DNA of 64,000 bases from positions 2,976,001 through 3,040,000 of the forward strand of contig NC_057370.1 of the NCBI RefSeq assembly GCF_016906535.1. The letters run 5' to 3'. The notes beneath the pieces are model-generated. The model did no database searches. It was not told the origin of the DNA and worked only from the letters and a program-made list of their open reading frames with translations. The first letter of the stretch is position 1. Every line of letters begins with the position of its first letter. Of this stretch, positions 34,310-44,737 are shown piece after piece. Origin of the DNA: Rhizoctonia solani. Taxonomy: Eukaryota; Basidiomycota; Agaricomycetes; Cantharellales; Ceratobasidiaceae. A program made the translations under genes and the position numbers.

Positions 34310-35894
34310 ATGCTCCGCTCTGCTGTGACATCGGCGACGCGCTCAGCCGTCCTCCGGCCCACCGTGAGTCGGTCAAATTGTATAGGGCACGAGATCACAG
34401 CTGAGTGTATATCACAGACCACCCAGGTATTGCGTCCGGCAACTACCCTTGCTGCCTACTACCCTAAAGTCGCGCGTCGTGTAAGTAAAACTATTTCAAT
34501 TTTATAAAACTATCTGAACCGCCCATACAGCTACCAACCAAATACGGTGGTGTTTATACGTACGTCCATTAAATCTGATCGTACTGATAATATGCTAAGC
34601 TCAAGTTGTGAATAGGTCACTTTGATTCCTGGTGATGGTATCGGTGCAGAAATCACCGATTCGGTCAAGGAGATCTTTGAGCATGTCAACGCCCCTATCG
34701 AATGGGAACAATACGATGTCTCCGGTCTTTCCTCCGCTGGCGAGGTCCTCTTCAAAGAGGCCATGGAGAGTTTGAAGCGCAACAGGGTCGGTCTCAAGGG
34801 TGAGTTAGCTGACAAACCTATATGCGGAAACTCTTAGATTAAACCTCTTGCGAATAGGCATCCTCTATACCCCTATCGATCGTTCGGGACACAACTCTTG
34901 GAACGTTGCCATGCGCCAACAGCTGGACATCTATGCGTCCGTTGTGCTCTGCAAGTCTATCCGCGGCTTCCCTACCCGCCACAACAACGTCGACTTTGCC
35001 ATCATCCGAGAGAACACCGAAGGAGAGTACGCTGGGCTTGAGCACCAGAGTTATCCTGGTGTCGTCGAGAGCTTGAAGGTTACCACCCGCAACAAATCGG
35101 AGCGTATCATCCGATTCGCGTTTGATTTTGCCCTCAAGAACAACCGCAAGGCGAGTACGGCCCTATCGAAATAGTCAAGCTCACATACTGATGGGTAATG
35201 GGGGAAGTTAGAAGGTTACATGCGTGCACAAGGCTAACATTATGAAACTTGGTGATGGTTTGTTCTTGAACACTTTCCGCCAAATTGCAGAAGAGTACAA
35301 GGCCTCGGGTATCCAGTTTAACGACATGATTGTTGACAACACGTAAGTATATATATGCTTCGTCGACATTACACGATCTTGACCCGAGCTTGTAGCTCCA
35401 TGCAACTTGTCGCCAAGCCTGGCCAGTTTGACGTCATGGTCATGCCTAACTTGTACGGTGCTATTGTCTCCAACATTGGCGCGGCCCTGGTTGGTGGCCC
35501 TGGTATTGTTCCTGGATGCAACGTTGGTCGCGTAAGTCACGTTATGTGGTTTTATTTTATGTGAGGATTTTAATCAAGTTTCTCCCGTAGGAATATGCGC
35601 TGTTTGAGCCTGGCTGCCGTCATGTCGCCAAGGACATCATGGGTACAACAAGGCTAACCCTGCCGCGATGATTCTTTCCTCGACTATGATGCTGAGGCAT
35701 CTTGGCCTCGAGAGTCTGGCCAACTCCATTGCTCAGTCCACGTTCGACGTTATCAACGAGGGCAAGGTTCGTACCGCTGATATGGGTGGTAAGTTGTTCT
35801 TTGTACCGTTGATAAACTGAGCATTAACCCATGTACCATATCAGGAACCGCGACGACGAGTGATTTCACTGCTGCGGTTATCAAGGGATTGTAG
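34310..35894 (+). CDS. IDH1: mitochondrial NAD-dependent isocitrate dehydrogenase subunit 1, one frame break
   Basis: Regulatory subunit of the TCA-cycle enzyme that turns isocitrate into 2-oxoglutarate. A mitochondrial presequence ([18 protein letters not shown]) is followed by a mature start at [20 protein letters not shown]. Conserved stretches are [126 protein letters not shown] and [24 protein letters not shown] after the tyrosine/serine region is typical of Idh1 rather than Idh2. One intron (35151-35211) starts with GC. A one-base deletion near 35646-35649 (ACAACAAGG where an extra A is expected) breaks the frame in exon 8 region. Confidence 0.93.
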
Positions 35895-36050
35895 ACATGG
35901 ATTCGCCTTGTATCATAGCTTTCCGTTTCGATCTAATGCAGCATTAAACATATTTCCCATGATTTAATCGTTCAATATTGGGCCTAACAGTAACCAAAAT
36001 ATCTACACAATCAAAATGAGTGTTTTGACGTCTACATACACTGGACACAT

Positions 36051-37177
36051 CTATTTGCGCCTCCCGCCCTTGCGCTTCTTTCCAGATGATTTTTCCACCC
36101 CGGTGGCAACAGCGGCGTCTGATGCCTCTGTCTCGGACGAATCAGAAGATCCATCCACTCCGTTTTCTTGTGGTTCCGGTTTGGCACTTGTAAGTTTTCC
36201 AATAAGCGACTTGAACAAAGAGGGAACCCAGGTTGAGCTGAATGCCGGCTTGGGAAGAGCACTCTCGTCAAACAGATCTTCACCATCACCGGTATTCTTG
36301 AGGCATATTAGTGTCATAATAACTTCGGCTCTGTTGGTTCAACTCACATGCCAAACAGTTCCATCGCCCTTGACGACTAGTTCGATTGTCCTTGTATTGG
36401 CCCCATAGCTCATTTCTTCCGCCGAGACTTGTGTTGCCGGGATTCTAACCTTCCTGGTTCCCTCAACAGGTACCATCCTAGGTCCCCAAGCAGCCAACTT
36501 GGCACGGTTGACCAGGTCTCGTACACGCTCAATATCGCGCGCATAGTTCATCTTTTGAACAAAGAACTGCAGCGTGCACGTCAAGAGTGCAAGGAAAACA
36601 AGCACGGTCCCCAAGCCAGGGCGGAAACGGGAGTAGTAGTAGCCGGTACCGCGCCATTTTGGAACTCCATTTTTGTAGAAGAAGTTGTATCTGAGTGAGA
36701 TATCATGTAATTAGTTTGTATCCTGGCGGCATGAGAGTGATTTTACTGCATACCTGTCACGGCCTTCTCCCTTAAGGATCGCATTGATTTTTCCGAGACG
36801 AGCATATCGCTCGTGAGCACCTTTTACACCGGGGTTCTAAAATCAAATGTAACAGCATTAAATTATCACGGACGTTATGGCAATGCTTCAAGTAAAAATG
36901 CACCTTGTCAGGATGGAGTTTGACACTAAGCTTCTTATATGCTTTTGCGAGCTCAGGTCCAGTAGCCGAGGGCGAAACCCCTAGCAGCGAGTAGAAAGTT
37001 GTCCCAGGTCCTGAAACAACGAATGAGCACTGGTAGGTACCTTATTCGACCACTCGACGCACCTTCATGCTGCTCAAGTTCGCTAACGAGGTCAAATATC
37101 TCGTAGTCCTCTTTTGTCCAAGCAAGTACAGCTGTCAGAGCCGCAAACAGTCCACACAAGAAAAGTAGAGCCCGCAT
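36051..37177 (-). CDS. ERJ5: ER membrane DnaJ (J-domain) protein, ERJ5/DNAJC1-like
   Basis: Type of Hsp40 co-chaperone that faces the ER lumen. A signal peptide [20 protein letters not shown] is followed by [19 protein letters not shown], and the J domain with [15 protein letters not shown] and [17 protein letters not shown] (HPD intact). After [18 protein letters not shown] a membrane helix [19 protein letters not shown] follows. The cytosolic part carries a Lys/Arg-rich region, [17 protein letters not shown] and a disordered acidic stretch ending with KKRKGGRRK. Yeast Erj5 has the same order of parts. The start at 37177 was chosen because it places the signal peptide first; an in-frame Met at 37267 would hide it. 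Convergent with IDH1 (156 bp between stops). Confidence 0.88.
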
Positions 37178-38641
37178 GACGGTCGTGAATTGTGACAAAT
37201 TGCGCGTGCCAGCAAATATCTCCACTTGATCACGTGTCTGTCGCGTGGCGCCCCGCTGGTTCGGCAATTGTGAATTTACTACTCAACTTGAGCCTACATT
37301 ATAGTGCGATGCATCGTCGCCAGCCTATGAGCCTGAACTGGATTTCCGTGTAAATGATATATATGCGCCAGATCAAGTTTGGTTTTCTTATTGGGGGCCA
37401 AATTTGATCTCTCAGGTGAGGTCACTGCAGTAAATTTAAAAGAGCCAGTACAACTAGAAATGCCATACCACAACAAGAGATGGCACCTTTGCAGGCCCCG
37501 TTGCATGGCCGAAATTGCTCTTGTATACGCTGAAGGGTCGGCCGCAACTGTAACACTATCTATACGATGTTTTCGCATGACTTGGGCTGACCCATATCTA
37601 ATTTGTATAGCGGTACAATCTATACTAGGTCGGACTTGAACCACACTTGCCCAAGCATATGCGCAACCTAAGGATGGTCTTCTGGGTACAACAGACTCCA
37701 TAGCAGGGGTCGTTTCTTGTATATGCATATGTCAACACATGGCCACCTCGTTGGCTTAGTAATAAGTGGCTTTTATGTTTTATGCATATGTACCATCAAT
37801 TCCAACCTGTTAACTGACAGCAATGAGCCATCAGGTAAGGAAGGAGATTGAAGCGGAGGTTCCGGGGATTGAACTACAAATATTATCACTCCATGTAGTT
37901 TTAATAATAACATTTGAGCGAACTGATGGTGCCGTCCTCATTTCCAGTCGCATACTATCACACCCGGACAAGGACTGGTTGTGAAATAACAAGATATACA
38001 TATACCAGCCGCACCCATAATATCATTTGATGTGCAGTTTACTGGACCTAGCCCTTCTCGTTTATCTTCCTTTACTTTGTACAGCCATTTTCCACTGTCT
38101 CCTCCCATTCCTCGATTGCCTTCTCCCGCATCCGTTTTCTCTTTGTGCTTGTACCTAAGTTGGCGCCCCATGCACATTGGCCTAGGCCGCCGCGTTCGCA
38201 CACGTTTTGCGCGCGATTGAGGTATACGTAAGGATCATTCGTTCTGTTGGTGGCTCTCAGACTGTTTCATTATTTTCCTTTCCTTTCCTATTTTTTTTTT
38301 CTTTAATCATTATCCCCCTTATACTTAATGCGATTTGACCGCATATATCACAAGCATTTCTCGCCCGAGCCATCGCTCAATTAAGTAAAATTTAATTGCG
38401 CACGGGCGCGCGATTCAAACTTGAATCGCTCGCTCGCGCGCACTCAACCGACGCGCGCCCGCGCATTTGGCCAGACATTTATTGTCCGCGTCCAACGATT
38501 CCTTTGATCATCTCGTTCATCTAATATAATGGGCATAAAATGCGCGTGCATTACTTTCTGCGCGCATTTTCTACGTATAAATTGTCGCGTACTGCCATAA
38601 GAACATCGCACAGTGCGACAGAGCTTCCAACCTACCGCTTA
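37178..38641. other. intergenic region, 1.5 kb, with GC-rich inverted repeats
   Basis: No gene is recognised. Between 37.3 and 37.7 kb both strands have open frames of about 90-140 codons without motifs. The part 38.40-38.47 kb is a GC-rich block with nested inverted repeats (listed separately), a few hundred bp before the zinc-finger gene. Confidence 0.4.
38403..38461. repeat. nested inverted repeat in CG-rich block
   Basis: The outer arms CGGGCGCGC (38403-38411) and GCGCGCCCG (38453-38461) are exact reverse complements. Just inside the left outer arm lies a second perfect inverted repeat, GCGATTCAA (38410-38418), AC, TTGAATCGC (38421-38429). A run of CGCTCGCTCGCGCGC fills the middle. It sits about 180 bp before the likely start of the C2H2 gene. 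It may be a binding site for a dimeric regulator or simply a structured CpG-rich sequence. Confidence 0.6.
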
Positions 38642-39756
38642 ATGGATTCAGACATCCTACAGTCCCACATTGTCGGCGGAATCATCGACGATGATACTTT
38701 CAATGAGCTTCTCAGTCAGTATGCTTTTATATCCATAGCTAGCTCTTTTTGCCTCACAGCCATGGCTCTTCAGTTGATCGAAGACGACACTAATGGTTAC
38801 CCAGAAAATGCAAGCCATGCCACTGTACGCTCCACTGTATATCTAGCCGATTGCTTCTAGTCTTAGGCTCTTCTGACATTTTAGGACCCAACGATTTATT
38901 CGCATGCAACAGACGTGCTCCCTTGGGGCAATGCGGCCTACCGCTCTGTGTCTGAAGCGTATGGCTCTATGCATACCCAAGTAGGTCATAGAAGCCTAGA
39001 CATCATAGCTGGGGGAGATTCTACCGGGCCTCATAACACCAATGTTAATCACGATTATCAATATTCTATTCAGCCGCATCCTCCAGAGCCCGAGACTATG
39101 GGGCATATTCAGGGCACTTCTGCTGCTGCCTTCACTCCCTCGTTAAACTATCTACAGCCGGTGTCGCCACTCTCACCACTTACTCAATTCAAGAAGAAAC
39201 TCCTCAAATCACACAAGATATCCCAGGCCCACCTATTTCTACTGCCGACAACTTCGATAACACGAACATAATACCACCTGATTCAGGAAATCCCCCAAAT
39301 TGGATGCACGTACCATTGATGCTGTATCCCAGCAAGGAAGCAATCACGCATTTCGTTCATAGTTACAAGGAAGAGATAGGTAAAGGTATTCGTGAGGTAG
39401 TTTGCTCTTTATGCATGTGGGAGGGAAGATCCAATCCGCATAAATCGAAGCCATCCAATCGAAGCCATCCAATCTGATTGTAAGGCTAATTTGAGGCTAT
39501 GAACTGTCAACACTCGGCTTACACTTGTCTTAGCGCCACCTTCTCATGCACTTTAAGATTAAAAGTGAGTTCAAGTGATTTATTTATCTAAACAAGCTAC
39601 TTTACTAAACAATCCACAGCTTACAGATGTCGTCATTGTGACAAGCGATTTACAACAATGGATCATGCGGTAGTGCATTCCATGAGCCATCATTCTGCAA
39701 CTCGTCAGAACGCTGGAGGAACTTTTGAGAGGCTCAGCTCTGTCGGAGACAATTGA
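38642..39756 (+). CDS. C2H2 zinc-finger protein, likely transcription factor, frame disrupted
   Basis: The last exon encodes a perfect C2H2 finger, YRCRHCDKRFTTMDHAVVHS then MSH (C-x2-C-x12-H-x3-H), and ends LSSVGDN with TGA at 39754-39756. Upstream exons carry CSLCMWEGRSN, then across an intron RHLLMHFKIK, which together form a first, longer finger joined to the second by a short linker. The N-terminal part (MDSDILQSHIVGGIIDDDTF) is acidic and Pro/Ser-rich, with QPHPPEPETMGHIQGTSAAA. Two disruptions are seen: a frame switch near 39170-39190 (before QEETPQITQDIPGPP) and an out-of-frame 14-bp tandem duplication at 39444-39471 in finger 1. Start at 38642 is tentative. Confidence 0.6.
39444..39471. 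repeat. 14-bp perfect tandem duplication
   Basis: ATCGAAGCCATCCA occurs twice head to tail (39444-39457 and 39458-39471). It lies inside the exon for the first zinc finger of the C2H2 gene and is not a multiple of three. Confidence 0.95.
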
Positions 39757-40110
39757 TCATTGTATATCGTCGATACTGTTGCTTGTAATAGTTATTTGAG
39801 AGCTCTGTGTACGAATCAAAAGAATCAGTGTCATAAAATTAACTAAGCATAGACATTGAAATAATTTTCTACGGGGAAGATTATAGGTGTATGGGCTCGT
39901 GTCATCCGAAACAATATGTTTCTAGAGTATTATGTTTGTAAACTCGTAGCGGAAATCATTGTGTTTGAGTACCGTGGTTGACGAACAGAATATATGCATC
40001 GAAATTCAGACAAAATTTTATCGTTGAAATCAATCGATACGGGATATCTGGCCCTCTCCCACGTCGTTTCGGAGATATGTACATACAATGAGCGTCACGC
40101 ATACCCTCAA
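39757..40110. other. intergenic region between convergent C2H2 gene and COQ10
   Basis: 354 bp, AT-rich. AATAAT/ATAAAA-like signals are compatible with 3' ends on both strands. No gene seen. Confidence 0.4.
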
Positions 40111-40910
40111 TCATTCTTTGCCCTTCCCATAAACTTCGAGGCACCGCCTCTCGAAAGCCTCGACCATCATGCCTGACACACGTTCAAATGCTGCTTTGGA
40201 CACAACTGCATGAAGGGGATTCAAGAACTGGTAATCAAGGTCAATGCTCAGAAGCGTAGGGCCTTTGTTTGGTCCAGACTCGATATCGGTTGAGCTGGGG
40301 GGAGAGGTAGCATTTGTCGGGTGAGGAGAGGACGCGGATGCAGGTTGAAACCTCCATGTCGTTTCGAGATGCTTGAAGAGTGGTGTAGAAGAGGCAGCGA
40401 CCGCCTGATCAGATTGGATTAAAAATAGCACAGCAATGACCGAATGTTCGAGACTCACTTGGACCATTTCCCAAGGCCGGCACCGGACTAGGCTCACGTA
40501 TGACTCTTTCATCCCCATGAATCCGACCTCGAGTTCGGCTTGGACTTCGTATGGCTCATTGGTGTTGAATCCGCCAGGTGGAGGGGAAGTGAGGACCCTC
40601 GAGTTGGTGCAGAAAGGGAGGAAGAAATGATACGAATTCACGTCGGCAACGAGACTATACAGCTGGCGTTGTGTGTATCTGAAGTGCTAAGTGACGTTTA
40701 GGCCCAAGCGGCTTGCTAAAGTGGAGCTGGAATTAGACAAGAAAAAACGTACGGAAGGATTTTGCGTGTGTGGAACTGAGTGCCACTGTCGTCATTACTG
40801 CTGCCCCCGCTGCCAGGGATTGAGAAATTGGGGAGCGAAAAAAATGTGCGTTGATGGTTCCGCAGCACACATGAATAGATTTGGGGTCGAGCAGCAGTCC
40901 TGAGGATCAT
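40111..40910 (-). CDS. COQ10: coenzyme Q-binding protein COQ10 (START/SRPBCC fold)
   Basis: Mitochondrial inner-membrane lipid-binding protein needed for coenzyme Q function in respiration. The start MILRTAARPQIYSCVLRNHQ is a good presequence; in-frame Met codons at 40946 and 40964 would add a less suitable leader. The domain begins TQRQLYSLVADVNSYHFFLP, F-C-T-N-S-R-V follows, then QAELEVGFMGMKESYVSLV, the variable VAASSTPLFKHLETTWRF, and near the end LDYQFLNPLHAVVSKAAFER and MVEAFERRCLEVYG. The order and wording match fungal COQ10 throughout. Introns are GT-AG and no break was noticed. It is divergent from the protein kinase gene. Confidence 0.92.
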
Positions 40911-41348
40911 GACGGAGTGATGGTCAGAAGGGGGAAAGGCTATCATAAAAAGTAGCACCGCCACTGGAGAACACGACTATTCTACGTCACCACAATACCA
41001 ATTTGGACCCCAGGATTCATTTCATTATGCCACCCGAAGTTGTAGAATATTCTCGGATCTAAGATAGCCTATAGTGGGCCTTGTATGGTCAATAACTCTG
41101 CGCCTCGTCTCGATAGGACTCTGGGCGTTGGTAAATCTCGATCTGCCAATTGCAACTCTATCTGGGCACCCATCATCTCAACTTCGCGAGCTCACACGCG
41201 TTCGGCGTCCACACACGTTGGTTTTGACTTGAGCATGTGCCCCACTTGATTGCCACCGCAGTCGCCCACCCTAATAGCTTTAAGAGCGCAGGTGATAGGA
41301 ATTCTATGGAATACCTCCATTCCTACAGCCTCTGCTCTTGTACCGCAC
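40911..41348. promoter_or_regulatory. divergent promoter region between COQ10 and kinase gene
   Basis: 438 bp between chosen start codons. The kinase frame is open from 41250, so part of this stretch could be coding if the upstream Met is used. No distinct motif was identified. Confidence 0.35.
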
Positions 41349-43162
41349 ATGGCACCCAGTCGGAACGATATATTCACAACATCGTGGTTGTCATCTGACT
41401 CTCCAGCGCCAGCACCAGCTCCACCCACCACGGATCTTGCTCGCCGAAGGACCACAGGACCAGCATGGCGGCGACCACGTACGGTCCCACCCCCTGTCGA
41501 TACCATATTCCCTTCCAGTTCAGCTCCCACTGCTAATCTCTCCCACACCCTTCATCGTGGTGGATCACTGCGCGGGCCCCCGTCACTACGACTTCAAACC
41601 GAGCTGAAAAACGATCCAACGGGGCCATCACCTCAGTCCCAGTCGTCCCAGTCGTCGCGGACATCTTCGTTCTTCGACGTTTCACCCAGCACCGGTCCTG
41701 CCGCCCCATCACCATTGTATTCGAGCCGGAGCGTATCTACCTCCTACACAAGCTCTTCAACCAACCCTTCGCTTGCTGCGTCTTTGCCTTCGCCCTACAT
41801 ACGAAACCCTCCCCCACTTGCAGTTGGAATTCGTCCCACATCCGGAATTCAAGCTCGGCCAAGGTCGCTTCTCCAAGGTCTATCTCGCCGCATATCGCAC
41901 ACCCGAAAATCCAAAGAAATCTAATATATGCGTGGTCAAGCGACCCGAACCAGACGAGGATTCACAAGCTCTCGGGCTCCGTGAGGCATGGTTTCTCCGC
42001 CAGCTCAGAGACGGGTCCCGCCGTGAGGAAGAATTCATCACGAGGCTACTAGGTGTGGAAGTAGATGAGAACGAGGCAAGTTTGATTTAACGTTTGTTAT
42101 CTTTTTACCAAACCTGGAGATAGGAATCCTGATGGACATCCTATGACTAACATTGAACGTTCGTTCTTCCCCCTATCATAGATATCGACCCGAAAGAACC
42201 CTTATGCCCATTCACGCTCCGTATCTGACTCTGCTGCAGAGGTTGGACGGGGTACCACACCCTCGCCTCCACGAACACTCCTATTAATGGAATACTACCC
42301 ACTTACACTCTCGGCGCTCCTACACGCACCTTACAAGTACCTCCTAACACCACGCACGTTTGTCTGCCTCGCGACAGAGCTCGCCCATGCACTCGCCCAT
42401 TGCCACAGGAAACACATCCTCCACACGGATCTCAAACCCGCAAACGTCCTTCTTGCCCTTGTCCCCGGCTCCGACTCCGACTCGCCCGTCGTACCCATAC
42501 TCGTACCCCGGCTATCGATCCGCCTAGGAGACTTTGGCTCAGCTCTCCATCTTCCCTCACTCCCCTCGCCTCCGACCGACCCAGCAGGGCTTGGCACATT
42601 GACTTATTCCCCTCCGGAATTCTTCCGCCCCCCACCGAGTCCGTTTTCGCTCCCATCAGACGTGTTCAGCGCAGGAGTAACGCTAAGCGCAGCGCTCTTT
42701 GGGCGCGAGCCATATGCGCGTCTGGGTACAAGTCCACGCGCATGCAGGCAGTGGGTAGCGAGGGGCGCATACTGGGCGTACGAAGAGAGCGAACGGATCG
42801 AGGTACGGTCCAATAGCGATGATCGACCCGATGCGGGGTTGGACGGAAATCTGGGGAAAGACGTGTTTGAAAAGATTTTGGCGAGGGAGTGTTCAAGTGC
42901 TGAGATGGAATCGCTGGTGCTATCCCATGTTCATCCCCCACCCTTGCCAGTCAAGCATATGGACGCCGGGCTGTATGCTGACGGCTCGGCTCCGACATAT
43001 TTCCCAGGCGCCGAGGGACCGGCTAGTACGCAAGTACGAGTCCCCCAAGACCTGTTGTTCCTGCTCAAGCACATGTGTGAGCCTGTGCCAGACCGACGAC
43101 CTACCATGGATGAAGTGGTGGATAGGCTCGGAGCAATCTCGCTTTCTCCTGATCTGCAATAG
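41349..43162 (+). CDS. serine/threonine protein kinase with long disordered N-terminus, one frame break
   Basis: About 160 residues of Ser/Pro/Thr-rich leader (MAPSRNDIFTTSWLSSDSP) precede the kinase domain. Motifs: KLGQGRFSKVYLAAYR (Gly-rich loop), ICVVKRPEPDED (VAIK-type Lys), LREAWFLRQL (helix C Glu), LLLMEYYPLTLSALL (hinge), HCHRKHILHTDLKPANVLL (catalytic loop, HTD instead of HRD, with Asp and Lys kept), IRLGDFGSALHLP (DFG), TYSPPEFFRPP (APE region, here PPE), SDVFSAGVTLSAALFGREPY (F helix) and DRRPTMDEVVDRL (final Arg). A long insert lies between helices G and H. The frame changes at 41817-41822 (one T too many before CAGTTGG). An intron at 42076-42181 appears to begin with GC. An earlier in-frame Met is at 41250. 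The subfamily was not identified. Confidence 0.82.
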
Positions 43163-43455
43163 AGTTCTCGGTTTCGTCCACGTTTTTCCGCGTTCTATGC
43201 TGCTTCCCGATCTGTATTCTCTTGGCCCAGTGGTCGTTTCACCATGTACTCTCTTACATGCCTATCTTCTTACCGTATCCGGCGTATTCTTATTCGCAGT
43301 GAATCCTCTGTTGTTGTAATTTTCGATGTTCACACGATGTTTTAAAATAGATAGTTAATATGTATCTATTGACTAGGTGCCAATTCTAGCTGTAAACAAG
43401 ACCAAGGAACAAAATGTGTCATCACTAGCGTGTACTATTCATCCAGATTAATTAT

Positions 43456-44737
43456 CTACTGCAGGCAAGTGGTCTCAACAATGATACCGGTAACACGGTA
43501 AGGATCTAAAAAAAAAACAAGAGTGAGTCATGGTGAGAGAAACCAAGATTAAAATATACTCACCGACGTTGGAAGCGGGGCGACGGTCCTCGAGGTAACC
43601 GAAGCCCTGGGCAGCAACATGTCGTGGAATACGAATAGATGCGCCACGGTTGGCAACACCAGAAGAGAACGAAGAAATGTGGCCAGTCTCATGACGACCA
43701 GTCAAGCGCAAGTCGTTGTCCTCGCCATAGACAGCAATGTGGTCCTCATGACGCTTGCCAAGCTTCTCGATGGCAGCCTCGATAGCCTTGATGCCGCCCT
43801 TCTCACGCATGGCAAGGGTAGAGTAATTGCTGTGGCATCCAGCACCGTTCCAGTCACCCTTGAGGGGCTTGGGGTGGAAGGAGACCTTGATACCCCACTC
43901 CTCGGCAATACGGACGAGGAGGAAACGGGCCATCCAGAGATGGTCACCCATCTCAATACCCTCGCAAGGGCCGACCTGGAACTCCCACTGGGAAGGCATG
44001 ACCTCTGCGTTGATACCGGAGATTTTGATGCCAGCGTACAAGCAGGCGCGGTAGTGAGCCTCGATCAAGTCACGGGCAAAGACCTTCCCGGTTCCTATTT
44101 TGTAATAGGACTAAATTAGACCTCGCGGTGTCTCAGGTATGGACCAATTACTCACCGACACCGCAGTAGTATGGGCCCTGAGGACCGGGGAAACCACCCT
44201 TGGGCCACCCGTAAGGAGAGCCATCGACATCAAAGAGAGTGTATTCCTGCTCGAGACCGAACCATGGGTGCTCGTCCTTGGCGAGGTCCATGATCTTCTT
44301 CGCGTGATGGCGGTAGTTGGTTCGGTTAGGAGTACCGTCATTGTTGTAGGTCTCAGCGAGAACGAGAATGTTCTTGCCACCACGGAACGGATCCTTGAAA
44401 ATGGCAGCAGGGCGGAGATGGACATCAGAGTCATGGCCTGGGGCTTGGTTCGTAGACGAGCCGTCAAAGTCCCAAATGCGGAGGTCGTCAATGCTCTTGA
44501 CCTCTTTCAAGACCGTCTACGCGATCCGAGTAAGCAAGTTGGTTCAGTATAATAGCACATATACCTACCATGGTCTTGGAACGAAGGCCACCATCGCCAT
44601 CGATCCAAACATCTGTAAAAATGGTCAGAGACACGGTTGAAATGACTCGGAGCCCACTTACACTCAGCCTGGATACTGTCACCCTGGTCGAGAGTGAGGT
44701 AGGGGGCGAGGAGTTCGGGCTTGTACAGACCGGCCAT
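43456..44737 (-). CDS. GLN1: glutamine synthetase (GS type II)
   Basis: Cytosolic enzyme that joins ammonia to glutamate using ATP; the key step in nitrogen assimilation. Begins [20 protein letters not shown] and continues as the family: [98 protein letters not shown] (active-site Glu residues), [49 protein letters not shown] and [10 protein letters not shown], ending VETTCLQ. Several short GT-AG introns interrupt it; no frame break was seen. Length is close to the usual 350-360 residues. Confidence 0.95.

Noticed and set aside
8117..35894. Reading the broken genes as a block of pseudogenes
   Set aside because: Breaks are single-base, often at homopolymers, in many unrelated and often essential genes, with no missense decay. 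Consensus error fits better, though reads are needed to settle it.
43619..44552. Plus-strand open frames over glutamine synthetase
   Set aside because: Antisense shadows of a highly conserved, codon-biased gene.
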